Below, in pieces: positions 8,996-16,748 of a stretch of DNA of 64,000 nucleotides (its first letter is position 1; the number at the start of each line of letters is the position of its first letter). The stretch is taken from the NCBI RefSeq assembly GCF_001314875.1, contig NZ_LJZS01000002.1, positions 1 to 64,000 of the forward strand, written 5' to 3'. The notes below the pieces were generated by a model. It searched no databases. It saw nothing but the letters and a program-made list of their open reading frames with translations, and had not been told where the DNA came from. The position numbers and the translations under genes were made by a program. The DNA is from Halomonas sp. HL-48 (GTDB lineage: Bacteria > Pseudomonadota > Gammaproteobacteria > Pseudomonadales > Halomonadaceae).

Positions 8996-10297
8996 ATGAC
9001 GCTATCTGTTACCCAGGGATCGGCCACCGCCAAACGCTTGTTGGCGATCCTGCTCCCCATTGCTCTATTATCGACCCCGATTTCGCTGTTTGCTCAGCCG
9101 AGTAGCGATAGCGTCGACAGCGACCTGCCGCTTGAAGAAATCCAGACGTTTGCTGAAGTGTTCGAACGCATCAAGCGCGCCTATGTCGATGATGTCGACG
9201 ACCGCACCCTGCTGCGTAACGCCATGCGCGGCATGCTAAGCGAGCTTGACCCCCACTCCGCCTACCTCGATAAAGAGGAATACCAGAGTATGCGCGAGTC
9301 CACCGAGGGGGAGTTTGGGGGGATCGGTATTGAAGTGGGCATGGAAAACGGCCAGTTGATGGTTATCACCCCGATCGACGATACGCCCGCCTCACGGGCA
9401 GGGCTGATGTCCCGGGACATTATTATCAGTATCGACGGCACGCCAACGGAGGGCATGTCGTTGCAGGAAGCCGTCACCCTGATGCGCGGCGATCCCGACA
9501 CGACGCTTGAGATGTCCATACTGCGCGCGGGCGAGGAATCTCCCCGCGAGTTCACGCTGACCCGCGAAGTGATCCGTAGCGAAAGCGTCAAGCACGAGCT
9601 GCTGGAAACCGGCTATGGCTATTTACGGATCAGTCAGTTCCAGTCGCGCACCCCGCAACAGGCCCAGCAGGCGCTGGAACGCATGGCCCGGGAGCAACCG
9701 CTGGAAGGACTGGTGCTCGATTTACGTAATAATCCCGGCGGCGTGCTACAAGCAGCGGTCGGCGTGGCGGACCTGTTCTTGGACGACGGCCTGATTGTCT
9801 ATACCGAAGGCCGGATTCCCGACAACGAGCTGTCTTTCTCGGCATCAGCTGACACCCCCGCCGGCGACGTACCGTTGGTGGTACTGATCAATAGCGGCAG
9901 CGCCTCCGCTGCCGAAATTGTCGCCGGCGCCCTCCAGGATCAGCGCCGGGGCATCATCATGGGCACCGACAGCTTCGGCAAGGGCTCAGTGCAGCAGATT
10001 ATGCCGCTGGGCAACGGCGAGGGGCTGAAACTTACCACCGCGCTTTATTACACCCCCGACGGGCGCTCTATCCAGGCCCAGGGCATTGAGCCGGATGTCG
10101 ATGTAGTGCGTGGTCGTCTCGAAGTGGCCGAAGGCCGTCGCGAAACCCGCGAAGCCGACCTTGAGGGCCACCTCCGCTCTCAACAGGCCCCACGTGACCG
10201 CGAGGAAGTATCGCAGCGGCTGCGCGAAGACTATCAACTGAGCGAGGCCCTTAACCTGCTCAAAGCGCTCAACGTGGTCGACCGTCGCCGGGACTAG
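8996..10297 (+). CDS. ctpA: Carboxy-terminal processing protease (S41)
   Basis: Periplasmic serine protease of the CtpA/Prc family; Pseudomonas CtpA degrades cell-wall hydrolases together with a lipoprotein adaptor. 433 residues: signal sequence (about 12-33), PDZ domain (about 105-185), S41 domain with NSGSASAAE (nucleophile Ser304) and SFGKGSVQ (general base Lys329), 25 residues apart as in E. coli Prc. ATG 8996 has GGAG upstream; the frame is open from 8939 but those codons do not look like a signal peptide. Location after envC suggests a link to cell-wall remodelling. Confidence 0.94.
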   Translation: MTLSVTQGSATAKRLLAILLPIALLSTPISLFAQPSSDSVDSDLPLEEIQTFAEVFERIKRAYVDDVDDRTLLRNAMRGMLSELDPHSAYLDKEEYQSMRESTEGEFGGIGIEVGMENGQLMVITPIDDTPASRAGLMSRDIIISIDGTPTEGMSLQEAVTLMRGDPDTTLEMSILRAGEESPREFTLTREVIRSESVKHELLETGYGYLRISQFQSRTPQQAQQALERMAREQPLEGLVLDLRNNPGGVLQAAVGVADLFLDDGLIVYTEGRIPDNELSFSASADTPAGDVPLVVLINSGSASAAEIVAGALQDQRRGIIMGTDSFGKGSVQQIMPLGNGEGLKLTTALYYTPDGRSIQAQGIEPDVDVVRGRLEVAEGRRETREADLEGHLRSQQAPRDREEVSQRLREDYQLSEALNLLKALNVVDRRRD

Positions 10298-10458
10298 GGG
10301 CCTGTCTGGCTTGACCGATCGTCGCGAGAAGCACGGATTTTGAGCCAAATTTATCGATCGATTGAGGCGAATAGCGCGCTATTTAACGAAATCGATCGAA
10401 TAAAGTTGGCCAAAGTACCGGGATTCGCAGTAGATCAGTGTTAAGTCAGACAGGCTCC
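10298..10458. repeat. 160-bp near-perfect palindrome with conserved termini (MITE-like or large hairpin)
   Basis: The whole ctpA-ubiI spacer is one imperfect palindrome. Its ends are GGGCCTGTCTGGCTTGAC (10298-10315) and TTAAGTCAGACAGGCTCC (10441-10458), which are near-complementary. Inner arms containing TTTATCGATCGATT on the left and AATCGATCGAATAAA on the right flank a perfect centre AATAGCGCGCTATT (10370-10383). It begins directly after the ctpA stop and reaches the last codon of ubiI, so it could act as a bidirectional terminator. Clean terminal repeats around a palindrome with no ORF suggest a small non-autonomous element; a copy search is needed. Confidence 0.7.
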
Positions 10459-11765
10459 TAGCGGCAGGCAGCTGGCAAGCGGCCGCGTTCGCCGGTCGCT
10501 TGGCGCATGACGATACGCTTGATCGGGGCGAGCTTATCCATGCCGCTCATGCCCAGGTTGCGCATCAGGGTCAACGCCGGGTCGTGACTGCCAAACAGCG
10601 ACTTAAAGCCTTTCATTAGCCCCAGCATGCTCTGGTTGTCGGCTCGACGTCGACGGGCATAGCGCTTGAGCGTGCTGAGTTCGCCCCAGGGAGCACCTCG
10701 CCGCCAGGCGGCGGTGACCTCCTCGGCCAGGACAGCGGCATCCATCAACCCCAGGTTGACGCCCTGGCCAGCCAACGGGTGGAGGCTGTGCGCGGCGTCT
10801 CCCACCAGGGCGAAATGCGGTTGCACATAGTCCCGCGCATGACGCTGAACCAACGCAAATCGGTAAGCACGGTCGCAGGCGGTCACCGCGCCCATTCGCG
10901 CCCCCAAGGCGTTACCCAGGGTGTCGCCCAGCGCCGCCTGGGAAAGTTGGCAAAGCGCGGTGGCGTGGGCGGGCGTCGTCGACCAGACAATCGAGCAGTA
11001 GTGAGCATCCCCCTGAACCGTCAGCGGCAAGAACGCCAGCGGGCAGCCGTCGATAAAGGCCTGACGCGCGGTATCGCCGTGGGGTCTTTCACAGTGCACC
11101 GTGGTGACCACTGCGTCCTGGCCCATCGACTCGCTGACCACGTCGATACCCGCCATCTCACGCAGCGCCGAGCGCGCCCCGTCCGCCGCCACGATCAAGG
11201 GAGCCTGCAACGCTTGCCCGTTCGCCAGGCGCAGCTGGCGCCCTGATGCTGATGCTTCCAATGCAGCCACCGGCGCATCGAAGTACACACTGGCCTTGGC
11301 CTGTCGCGCGAGTGCAACGTGCAACGCCGATAGCGTGACGTCGTTCTCGACAATGTGGCCGAGCACGGGAACGCCCGCCTCGTCGGCGGAAAAGGCAATC
11401 TCACCGCTGCCCTCGGCGTCCCACACCTGCATATGGCGGTAAGGGGTCACCCGGGCATTGGCCATCAATGGCCAGGCACCGACATGCGTCAACAACCGCT
11501 GAGAGACCGGCGTCAGGGCGCTGACCCGCGGGGCAGGAAGCCCATTTAGCGCTGGCTCAGACGGCGCTGATTGCGCTTCCACCAGCGCTACCCGCATGCC
11601 GGCGTTTGCCAGCAACCAGCACAGGGTGGTCCCCACCATGCCCGCGCCGACGATAATGGCGTCATAGCTGCGGCCTGATGCTTGCGATGACTCATTGGGT
11701 GACGGCATAACGCTCCTCGGAGTTGGCTTAGCTGGCTCATCGGTCGGCAATACGTCGTGACTCAT
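10458..11765 (-). CDS. ubiI: UbiH/UbiF family FAD-dependent ubiquinone hydroxylase (UbiI position)
   Basis: Flavoprotein monooxygenase of ubiquinone synthesis; in E. coli the enzyme at this position, UbiI (VisC), performs C5 hydroxylation. 435 residues: FAD dinucleotide motif VGAGMVGTTL after an extended N-terminus, AADGARSALRE (DG motif), and LVGDAAHSLHPLAGQGVNLGLMD (GD motif, given in part). The start ATG overlaps the ubiH stop by four bases (ATGA), implying coupling. Assignment to UbiI rather than another paralogue rests on the ygfB-pepP-ubiH-ubiI order. Confidence 0.85.
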   Translation of the reverse strand: MSHDVLPTDEPAKPTPRSVMPSPNESSQASGRSYDAIIVGAGMVGTTLCWLLANAGMRVALVEAQSAPSEPALNGLPAPRVSALTPVSQRLLTHVGAWPLMANARVTPYRHMQVWDAEGSGEIAFSADEAGVPVLGHIVENDVTLSALHVALARQAKASVYFDAPVAALEASASGRQLRLANGQALQAPLIVAADGARSALREMAGIDVVSESMGQDAVVTTVHCERPHGDTARQAFIDGCPLAFLPLTVQGDAHYCSIVWSTTPAHATALCQLSQAALGDTLGNALGARMGAVTACDRAYRFALVQRHARDYVQPHFALVGDAAHSLHPLAGQGVNLGLMDAAVLAEEVTAAWRRGAPWGELSTLKRYARRRRADNQSMLGLMKGFKSLFGSHDPALTLMRNLGMSGMDKLAPIKRIVMRQATGERGRLPAACR

Positions 11766-12979
11766 CGCTCCAGCCCCATTGCCCGGCGCGCCAGCCCTTT
11801 ACGTAATGGTCCTACGATATTAAGCCCAATCAAACCGACCGCTCGGGCGTGAGGCAACAGCGGGAACGACAGGCCAAACAGACGGATCAGCCCGTCACTG
11901 AAGCGAATCACGTTGGCCCGGTCGCGCGCGCGGCGTCGCTCGAACGCCTGCAAGGTGGCCATATCGCCCAGCGGGCGTTTTGCCCACTCACCTTCTTCCA
12001 GAGCATCGACCAGGTCCATCACCCCGCGCAGGGCCAGGTTGAAGCCCTGCCCGGCGACCGGGTGCAACGCGTGCGCGGCATTGCCCAATACGGCAAGCCC
12101 TGGGCGAACCGGTTCCTGGGCCGTAATCAAGGTTAACGGATAGCTGTGGCGCTGGCCTACCTGGGTAAAGCGCCCGGCACGGTCGCCAAAAGCAGCCTGT
12201 AGCTGCGCCAGGAACTCGCTATCAGAGAGCGCCAGGCGCGCCTGCTCCTCGCCGCTGGCATGCGTCCAGATCAGCTCCATGGACTGCCCCGGCAGAGGCA
12301 GAAGCGCTATCGGCCCCGCGCGGGTGAACCGCTCGTAGGCGATGCCGCGATGGGGCTGACTGACGCCTACGTGGGCAATCAACGCGGTTTGTTGATAGGC
12401 CTCGCGGCGGCTGGCGATACCCAGTTGCTCTTTTAACCCCGAGCGCCCACCGTCGGCCAGCACCGTCAAGGCGCCGTGCAGACGACTGCCATCGGAGAGG
12501 CTAAGGTCGTGGCCCTGAGGGGTCGGGGTAATGCTCTCCACCTTGGCAGGACAGTGCCACTCAAGGGGCAGCGTGTTGAGCCGTTGATGAAGCACGCGCC
12601 CCATCCAGGCGTTGGGAATCACGTGCCCCAGCGCCTCGACGCCGAGCTCACTAGCGTTGAGCCGCGTAGCTCCCAGCCGCCCCCGTTCACTGATGTGAAT
12701 TTGCTTGATGGGCGTTGCCTCGGTCTGCATGGCGTTCCAGACGCCCAGTTGACGGAAGCGCTGGGCCGAGCCTTCGGCGATGGCGCTGGCGCGGGCGTCG
12801 AAACTCGGCTGCCAGCCCTCATCAAGCGACGCGACGGGGAGCGGCGCCGCCTCGATGATGGCGACTTTCCAACCAAAACGCTCAATCAAGGGGGCCAAGG
12901 CACAGCCCAGGCTCGCGCCTACCAGCCCACCCCCCACAATCACGATGTCGTGCGTTATTGCCTGCCCCGCCGCTTGCAT
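11762..12979 (-). CDS. ubiH: 2-octaprenyl-6-methoxyphenyl hydroxylase
   Basis: FAD-dependent hydroxylase of the aerobic ubiquinone pathway (C1 position in E. coli). 405 residues with IVIVGGGLVGASLG at the N-terminus, LADGGRSGLKE in the middle and the flavin-binding GNAAHALHPVAGQGFNLALR; note GNAAH rather than the usual GDAAH, also seen in E. coli UbiH. ATG 12979 is preceded by GGGAGG six bases upstream and is preferred over an in-frame start at 13015. Third gene of the ygfB-pepP-ubiH-ubiI operon; gap to pepP about 79 bp. Confidence 0.9.
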   Translation of the reverse strand: MQAAGQAITHDIVIVGGGLVGASLGCALAPLIERFGWKVAIIEAAPLPVASLDEGWQPSFDARASAIAEGSAQRFRQLGVWNAMQTEATPIKQIHISERGRLGATRLNASELGVEALGHVIPNAWMGRVLHQRLNTLPLEWHCPAKVESITPTPQGHDLSLSDGSRLHGALTVLADGGRSGLKEQLGIASRREAYQQTALIAHVGVSQPHRGIAYERFTRAGPIALLPLPGQSMELIWTHASGEEQARLALSDSEFLAQLQAAFGDRAGRFTQVGQRHSYPLTLITAQEPVRPGLAVLGNAAHALHPVAGQGFNLALRGVMDLVDALEEGEWAKRPLGDMATLQAFERRRARDRANVIRFSDGLIRLFGLSFPLLPHARAVGLIGLNIVGPLRKGLARRAMGLER

Positions 12980-13058
12980 TGGCTGCCTCCCAGGGTGACG
13001 GATGTGCTCAAGCACACCGTGCCTATTGCGTAACGTAAATTACATAATGAATGATGAT

Positions 13059-14402
13059 CTAACCCTCGCCGGCCATCAGCGCCTCGATATCCGCTATCCG
13101 TTTTGGCACCTGATCGGTGAGCACGTCATGCCCCTGCGCCGTCACGACTACGTTGTCCTCGATGCGCACGCCGATGCCTCGAAAGGCGGCGGGGATATCC
13201 GGTTCATCGGGAATATAAAGACCAGGCTCAACGGTCAGTACCATGCCCGGCGCCAGTGGCAGTGGCGTTTCTTCGTCCAGCCGGTAGCGGCCCACATCGT
13301 GAACATCCAGGCCCAGCCAGTGCGAAGTGGAGTGCAGGTAAAACCGCCGGTAGCGCTGCTCGTCGATACAGGTCTCAAGCTCGCCATCCAGCAGGCCAAG
13401 CGCAATCAAACCGACGGTCAGATCGGCCACAACGCCCTGGTGGATCTCAGCGAGGGTGGCACCTGGCTGAATAGCCGCGACGGCTCGCTCCTGGGCGTCC
13501 AGCACGACTTGATAGAGTGCCCGCTGAGCGTCATCAAAGCGCCCCGATACCGGGAAAGTGCGGGTAATATCGCCAGCATAGAGTTCGAATTCCGCGCCGG
13601 CGTCAATCAACACCAGCTCGCCACTGGTCAGCGGTGCGCTGTTCTCAATGTAGTGCAACACGCAGGCATTGGCACCGCCACCCACAATAGTGCTGTAAGC
13701 AGGGCCGCTGCCACCCTGCCAGACAAATTCATGCTCCAGTTCGGCCTGTAGCTGATATTCGCGGAGACCGGGGCGTGTGACGCGCATGGCGCGGACATGG
13801 GCGTGGGCAGAAATCAGCGCCGCATGGCGCAGCAGCGCAATTTCGGCCGCGCTTTTAATCTGGCGCATGGCATGAATCAGCGGATCCGTGTCCACCCAGC
13901 CCTTGAGCGCGGGCCGTCCACGGCGCTGGCCCGTGGTTGCCTCTGCCAAGGCGTCATCGGCAATGGCCTGCGCTTCAGCGTTTCCGAGGGGCAGGTAAAG
14001 CCATTCGCGCCCCGACAGTAACGTTTTCAGGGTAGCCTCGCGCTCGGCATTCTCGAACGCCTGATCAACGCCGTGTTCGGCCACCACGCCCTGTGCGCCC
14101 AGCCGTCGCCCGGTCCAGGCTTCCATGGTGGGGTCGCGGTCCTGGCAGAACACCACGCTTTGCCCCGCCTCACGGCCCGGCAGCAGTACCAGCAGGGCAT
14201 CCGGCTCGGCGATGCCGGTGAGGTAATAAAAGTCGCTGTTTTGGCGGAACGCATACTCACTGTCGTTGGAGCGCGTCACCAGCGAGGCGCTGGGCAAAAT
14301 GACTGCGGCATTGGCAGGCAGTTGGGCCATGAGGGCGTCGCGCCGCTGGCGATATTCGGCCGGCGTAATCGCCGGCGGCCGGGGAAGTACATCAAGCGAC
14401 AT
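13059..14402 (-). CDS. pepP: Xaa-Pro aminopeptidase
   Basis: Mn-dependent M24B aminopeptidase removing N-terminal residues ahead of proline. 447 residues. Metal-site segments of the pita-bread fold are visible: LIDAGAEFELYAGDITRTFP (two Asp), HSTSHWLGLDVHD (His), LTVEPGLYIP (Glu) and GVRIEDNVVV (Glu). An N-terminal FRQNSDFYYLTG block matches the family. ATG 14402 is preferred to a TTG five codons upstream. It starts 19 bp after the ygfB-type gene stop. Confidence 0.95.
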   Translation of the reverse strand: MSLDVLPRPPAITPAEYRQRRDALMAQLPANAAVILPSASLVTRSNDSEYAFRQNSDFYYLTGIAEPDALLVLLPGREAGQSVVFCQDRDPTMEAWTGRRLGAQGVVAEHGVDQAFENAEREATLKTLLSGREWLYLPLGNAEAQAIADDALAEATTGQRRGRPALKGWVDTDPLIHAMRQIKSAAEIALLRHAALISAHAHVRAMRVTRPGLREYQLQAELEHEFVWQGGSGPAYSTIVGGGANACVLHYIENSAPLTSGELVLIDAGAEFELYAGDITRTFPVSGRFDDAQRALYQVVLDAQERAVAAIQPGATLAEIHQGVVADLTVGLIALGLLDGELETCIDEQRYRRFYLHSTSHWLGLDVHDVGRYRLDEETPLPLAPGMVLTVEPGLYIPDEPDIPAAFRGIGVRIEDNVVVTAQGHDVLTDQVPKRIADIEALMAGEG

Positions 14403-14421
14403 AGCGTTTTCCAACAACAGG

Positions 14422-15000
14422 TTAATGAACGGGCGTGTCGGTTTGCTCGACCTGCGGCTGACCGGGATGCTGCTCGGTGTATAGCAGCATGGCCGCCATC
14501 CGCGCGTGCTCGGTCAGCGCAAAGAGGTCATTTTCATTCTCGGGCGAGTCGTCGATATCGGTCTCGATCTGGCCGAGCCCTGAAAGGTCGTCCACCGCTT
14601 CGCGAAGGGTCTGCGACCAACGCTGGCGCATGTCGTCATCGGCCACCTCGTCGACCACTTCCATAAAGCCCAGCGTCCACTCTTTCAGGCCTTGGGCCTG
14701 CTCGGCCAGGCTGAACAGCTCGTCGGGCAGCAGCGGCGCGTAGTTGAGGTCGCTGGCGCTGAGTGCCTCCAACGTCTGTCGCCGCCAGCCCAGCAGCCGC
14801 TCGGCGCTGGCCGGGTCACGGGGCTGTTCCACACCAAGGCTCAAACAGACCTCTTCCAGCCAAGTTTGAGCATCCACATCACGCAGGGCCAGCAGTGCGC
14901 AAAGCCGCCCATCGAGAAATGCGGGGGACTGCATGCTCCCGTGCAACAAAAAAACATCGGCGACATCCGAAAAATCCTGGCGTTCGTCAATTAGCGACAT
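14422..15000 (-). CDS. ygfB: UPF0149 family protein (YgfB/YecA type)
   Basis: 192-residue acidic, mostly helical protein. LHGSMQSP, CALLALRDVDAQTWLEEVCLSLG and a C-terminal LFALTEHARMAAMLLYTEQ block match the YgfB family, whose E. coli member forms helical dimers. In Pseudomonas YgfB influences ampDh3 expression, but no general biochemical role is established. It heads the pepP-ubiH-ubiI operon and faces zapA across 155 bp, the arrangement seen in E. coli. ATG 15000 is used because the region upstream to 15129 does not resemble the family. Confidence 0.85.
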   Translation of the reverse strand: MSLIDERQDFSDVADVFLLHGSMQSPAFLDGRLCALLALRDVDAQTWLEEVCLSLGVEQPRDPASAERLLGWRRQTLEALSASDLNYAPLLPDELFSLAEQAQGLKEWTLGFMEVVDEVADDDMRQRWSQTLREAVDDLSGLGQIETDIDDSPENENDLFALTEHARMAAMLLYTEQHPGQPQVEQTDTPVH

Positions 15001-15042
15001 GGTCTTCACTCGTTGGCATGGGTTCGCGATGATAGGCCGCTC

Positions 15043-15071
15043 CGGCTTGCGCGTTGACCGCGCGCAAGCCG
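15043..15071. promoter_or_regulatory. 11-bp inverted repeat around the zapA -35 element
   Basis: CGGCTTGCGCG (15043-15053) and CGCGCAAGCCG (15061-15071) are perfectly complementary and separated by TTGACCG, which contains the -35 hexamer of the zapA promoter. Such symmetry centred on a -35 element could be an operator for a dimeric repressor, or a hairpin in a transcript leaving the divergent ygfB promoter. Confidence 0.5.
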
Positions 15072-15083
15072 CTCTCTTATAGT
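15054..15083 (+). promoter_or_regulatory. zapA sigma-70 promoter
   Basis: TTGACC (15054-15059) and TATAGT (15078-15083) with an 18-nt spacer, both close to consensus, start point near 15090 and a leader of roughly 65 nt before zapA. Confidence 0.65.
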
Positions 15084-15155
15084 GAACGGCATCGTCCTTC
15101 CTATGCAGTGATGTTAACGCATTGGGCATCCTTTTGACCCGTGCCGGAGCTTGTC

Positions 15156-15455
15156 ATGAGTAACACTAAGCGGCCTACTACCGAAATCACCCTGTTAGGG
15201 CGTGATTACGTGATTGCTTGCGACCCCGGTGAAGAAGCCAAGCTGGAACGCGCGGCCCGCTATCTGGACCGCGCCATGCAGGGTATACAGTCGCAAAGCA
15301 GCCTGTTGGGAAGCGAGCGTATCGCCATCATGGCAGCGCTTAACATCACACACGAGCTGCTTGAGGCCATGGATGAACATCGCGCTGGGGAAGCAAACCT
15401 GAACCGGCTTAACGAGCGGCTTGAGCACGCCTTGTCGCAAACCCGCAAGCCGTGA
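15156..15455 (+). CDS. zapA: Cell division protein ZapA
   Basis: Small FtsZ-associated protein that cross-links protofilaments and stabilises the Z ring. 99 residues with ITLLGRDYVIAC at the start, a DRAM segment and a C-terminal coiled coil (about 45-95). ATG 15156 has GGAG seven bases upstream; the frame reaches back five codons. Downstream are 6S RNA and fthC, the conserved zapA-ssrS-fthC arrangement of gammaproteobacteria. Confidence 0.94.
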   Translation: MSNTKRPTTEITLLGRDYVIACDPGEEAKLERAARYLDRAMQGIQSQSSLLGSERIAIMAALNITHELLEAMDEHRAGEANLNRLNERLEHALSQTRKP

Positions 15456-15474
15456 TGCCGTTTAACGCAAGCCT

Positions 15475-15502
15475 TTGGCATTGGTCACCGCTCTGTTAGG
15501 AT
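15475..15502 (+). promoter_or_regulatory. 6S RNA promoter
   Basis: TTGGCA (15475-15480), 16-nt spacer, TAGGAT (15497-15502). The predicted start point near 15509 coincides with the first base of the 6S RNA fold. Confidence 0.65.
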
Positions 15503-15508
15503 GACGAG

Positions 15509-15690
15509 GTTCTCTGGGGTGTGCGCCAGTCGTTATAGTCCCTCGAGCCTATGCGTAATACCCAGGGGGCCAAATGCTAGCCAGGCCCGTGTGCATGTCC
15601 GTGCGTCGGAAAGCCTGACGGCTTGGCTGCGGCCACCCACCTGAACCAGTAGGTTCAGGGCCAGAACGACAGCGGCATTCTGGGGAACAC
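15509..15690 (+). ncRNA. ssrS: 6S RNA
   Basis: About 182 nt lying between zapA and fthC, the standard place for ssrS. The 5' end GTTCTCTGGGGTGTG pairs with the 3' end CATTCTGGGGAAC to close the terminal stem. Inside are the recognisable blocks AGTCCCTCGAGCC, GCATGTCCGTGCGTCGGAAAG (in part) and CCTGAACCAGTAGGTTCAGG, which correspond to conserved parts of the E. coli RNA. 6S RNA mimics an open promoter and sequesters sigma-70 RNA polymerase in stationary phase. The ends are estimated from the promoter and the closing stem. Confidence 0.9.
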
Positions 15691-15695
15691 TCATT

Positions 15696-16319
15696 ATGAT
15701 GGACAGCCTCCACAGCGCTGACCACAAGCGTACACTGCGGCGTGAATTGCGCCAGCGGCGCCAATCGCTAACGCCTCGCGAGCAACGCGAAGCGGCCTTT
15801 CGCCTTTGCCAGCAGCTCAAACGCCTTCCCGAAATTCGCCGTGCCCGGCGTATAAGTCTCTATCTGCCGATCAAGGGCGAAATCGACCCGACCCCGCTCA
15901 TTCCCTGGCTCCGCCAGCGAGGCGTCACGGTTTATTTACCGGTTTTGCGGCCTTTCAGCACCAATACGCTGTGGTTTGTGGCCTACCACGCGGGCACCCC
16001 GATGATTAAGAATCGCTTCGGTATCGCCGAACCCGACACCCGCTTTGCCGCCAAGCGTCCCAACCGGCTGCCTGCCTGGGCGCTCGATACCCTGGTGGTG
16101 CCCCTGGTCGGTTTCGACGCCCAGGCTAACCGTATGGGCATGGGCGGTGGCTTTTATGATCGCAGCCTCGCCTTCATGCGCCGGCCAGGACCGAAGCCTA
16201 CGCTGCTGGGCGTCGCCCATGCGTGTCAGCAGGTGGACACCCTGCCCGTCGAACCCTGGGACATACCTTTAAGCGCGGTGGTCAGCGATCGGCATATTGT
16301 GAGACCTGAGCCTGTTTGA
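15696..16319 (+). CDS. fthC: 5-formyltetrahydrofolate cyclo-ligase
   Basis: Converts 5-formyl-THF to 5,10-methenyl-THF with ATP (YgfA/MTHFS family). 207 residues with an Arg-rich N-terminal helix (RRELRQRRQSL), YLPIKGEIDPTPLI, VPLVGFDAQANRMGMGGGFYD (the glycine-rich nucleotide site, partly quoted) and a C-terminal WD region. The ATG is five bases beyond the 6S RNA end, so the gene is probably read through from the ssrS promoter, as in E. coli where ssrS and ygfA are co-transcribed. Confidence 0.93.
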   Translation: MMDSLHSADHKRTLRRELRQRRQSLTPREQREAAFRLCQQLKRLPEIRRARRISLYLPIKGEIDPTPLIPWLRQRGVTVYLPVLRPFSTNTLWFVAYHAGTPMIKNRFGIAEPDTRFAAKRPNRLPAWALDTLVVPLVGFDAQANRMGMGGGFYDRSLAFMRRPGPKPTLLGVAHACQQVDTLPVEPWDIPLSAVVSDRHIVRPEPV

Positions 16320-16334
16320 TCGGCTAGAAAACAA

Positions 16335-16363
16335 AACGGGCCGACCCTAAAGGCCAGCCCGTT
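16335..16363 (-). terminator. Rho-independent terminator (small ORF at 16398; also reached by fthC)
   Basis: AACGGGC (16335-16341) pairs with GCCCGTT (16357-16363). On the minus strand the stem is followed by TTTTGTTTT, so it best serves the 32-codon gene just upstream on that strand. Confidence 0.6.
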
Positions 16364-16397
16364 CAATAATCGATGCTTTGTGTTACCAAGCGATGGG

Positions 16398-16496
16398 TCA
16401 GCTTCCCGCCAGCGCTTGCGCGTAGCCAGTCGCCAGCACCCCAAGCGCGAACACAATCATCAGTGCCATTACCATGTCAGGCTTCTTGCGGCGCAT
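16398..16496 (-). CDS. 32-residue putative single-span membrane peptide
   Basis: Short gene encoding a basic N-terminus (MRRKKPDM) followed by one hydrophobic stretch of about 20 residues (VMALMIVFALGVLATGYAQ). It has a proper GGAG ribosome-binding site seven bases before the ATG and a terminator 35 bp after the stop, so it has the parts of a real monocistronic gene. I do not recognise the family. It lies between fthC and ilvA, where a short open frame is easily missed by annotation programs. Confidence 0.6.
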   Translation of the reverse strand: MRRKKPDMVMALMIVFALGVLATGYAQALAGS

Positions 16497-16660
16497 AGTG
16501 CTTCTCCAACCCCCTAAGCATTGCCAAATTCATTAAGACATCACCCGGCCTGCCTGTCATGAGTCGCCTAATACTGCCTGGATGATGTCTGTCATTAATA
16601 TCGACTGTGACTATAGGGCCAATAGGCACTCGTTGACAACGGTTTCACGGTCATCTGCCA

Positions 16661-16715
16661 CTAAAAAAATAAACGCACAGTGTTTCTTAACCGTCGGCAG
16701 ATGGCGCCCTGTGCG
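16661..16715 (-). terminator. Candidate ilvA terminator
   Basis: CGCACAG (16674-16680) pairs with CTGTGCG (16709-16715); on the minus strand the stem is followed by TTTATTTTTTTAG. The 28-nt loop is long, so this is a tentative call. Confidence 0.4.
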
Positions 16716-16717
16716 TA

Positions 16718-16731
16718 AGTAAGCGCTTACT
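16718..16731. repeat. Perfect 14-bp palindrome AGTAAGCGCTTACT
   Basis: Perfectly symmetric site 18 bp after the ilvA stop. Related sequences occur at 21661-21678 (in hldE), 47975-47997 (mnmE stop) and 59552-59565 (in thiD). The form resembles operators of TetR-type dimers, but the positions are not promoter-like, so the meaning is open. Confidence 0.4.
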
Positions 16732-16748
16732 CAATGTGTAGGGCATCA

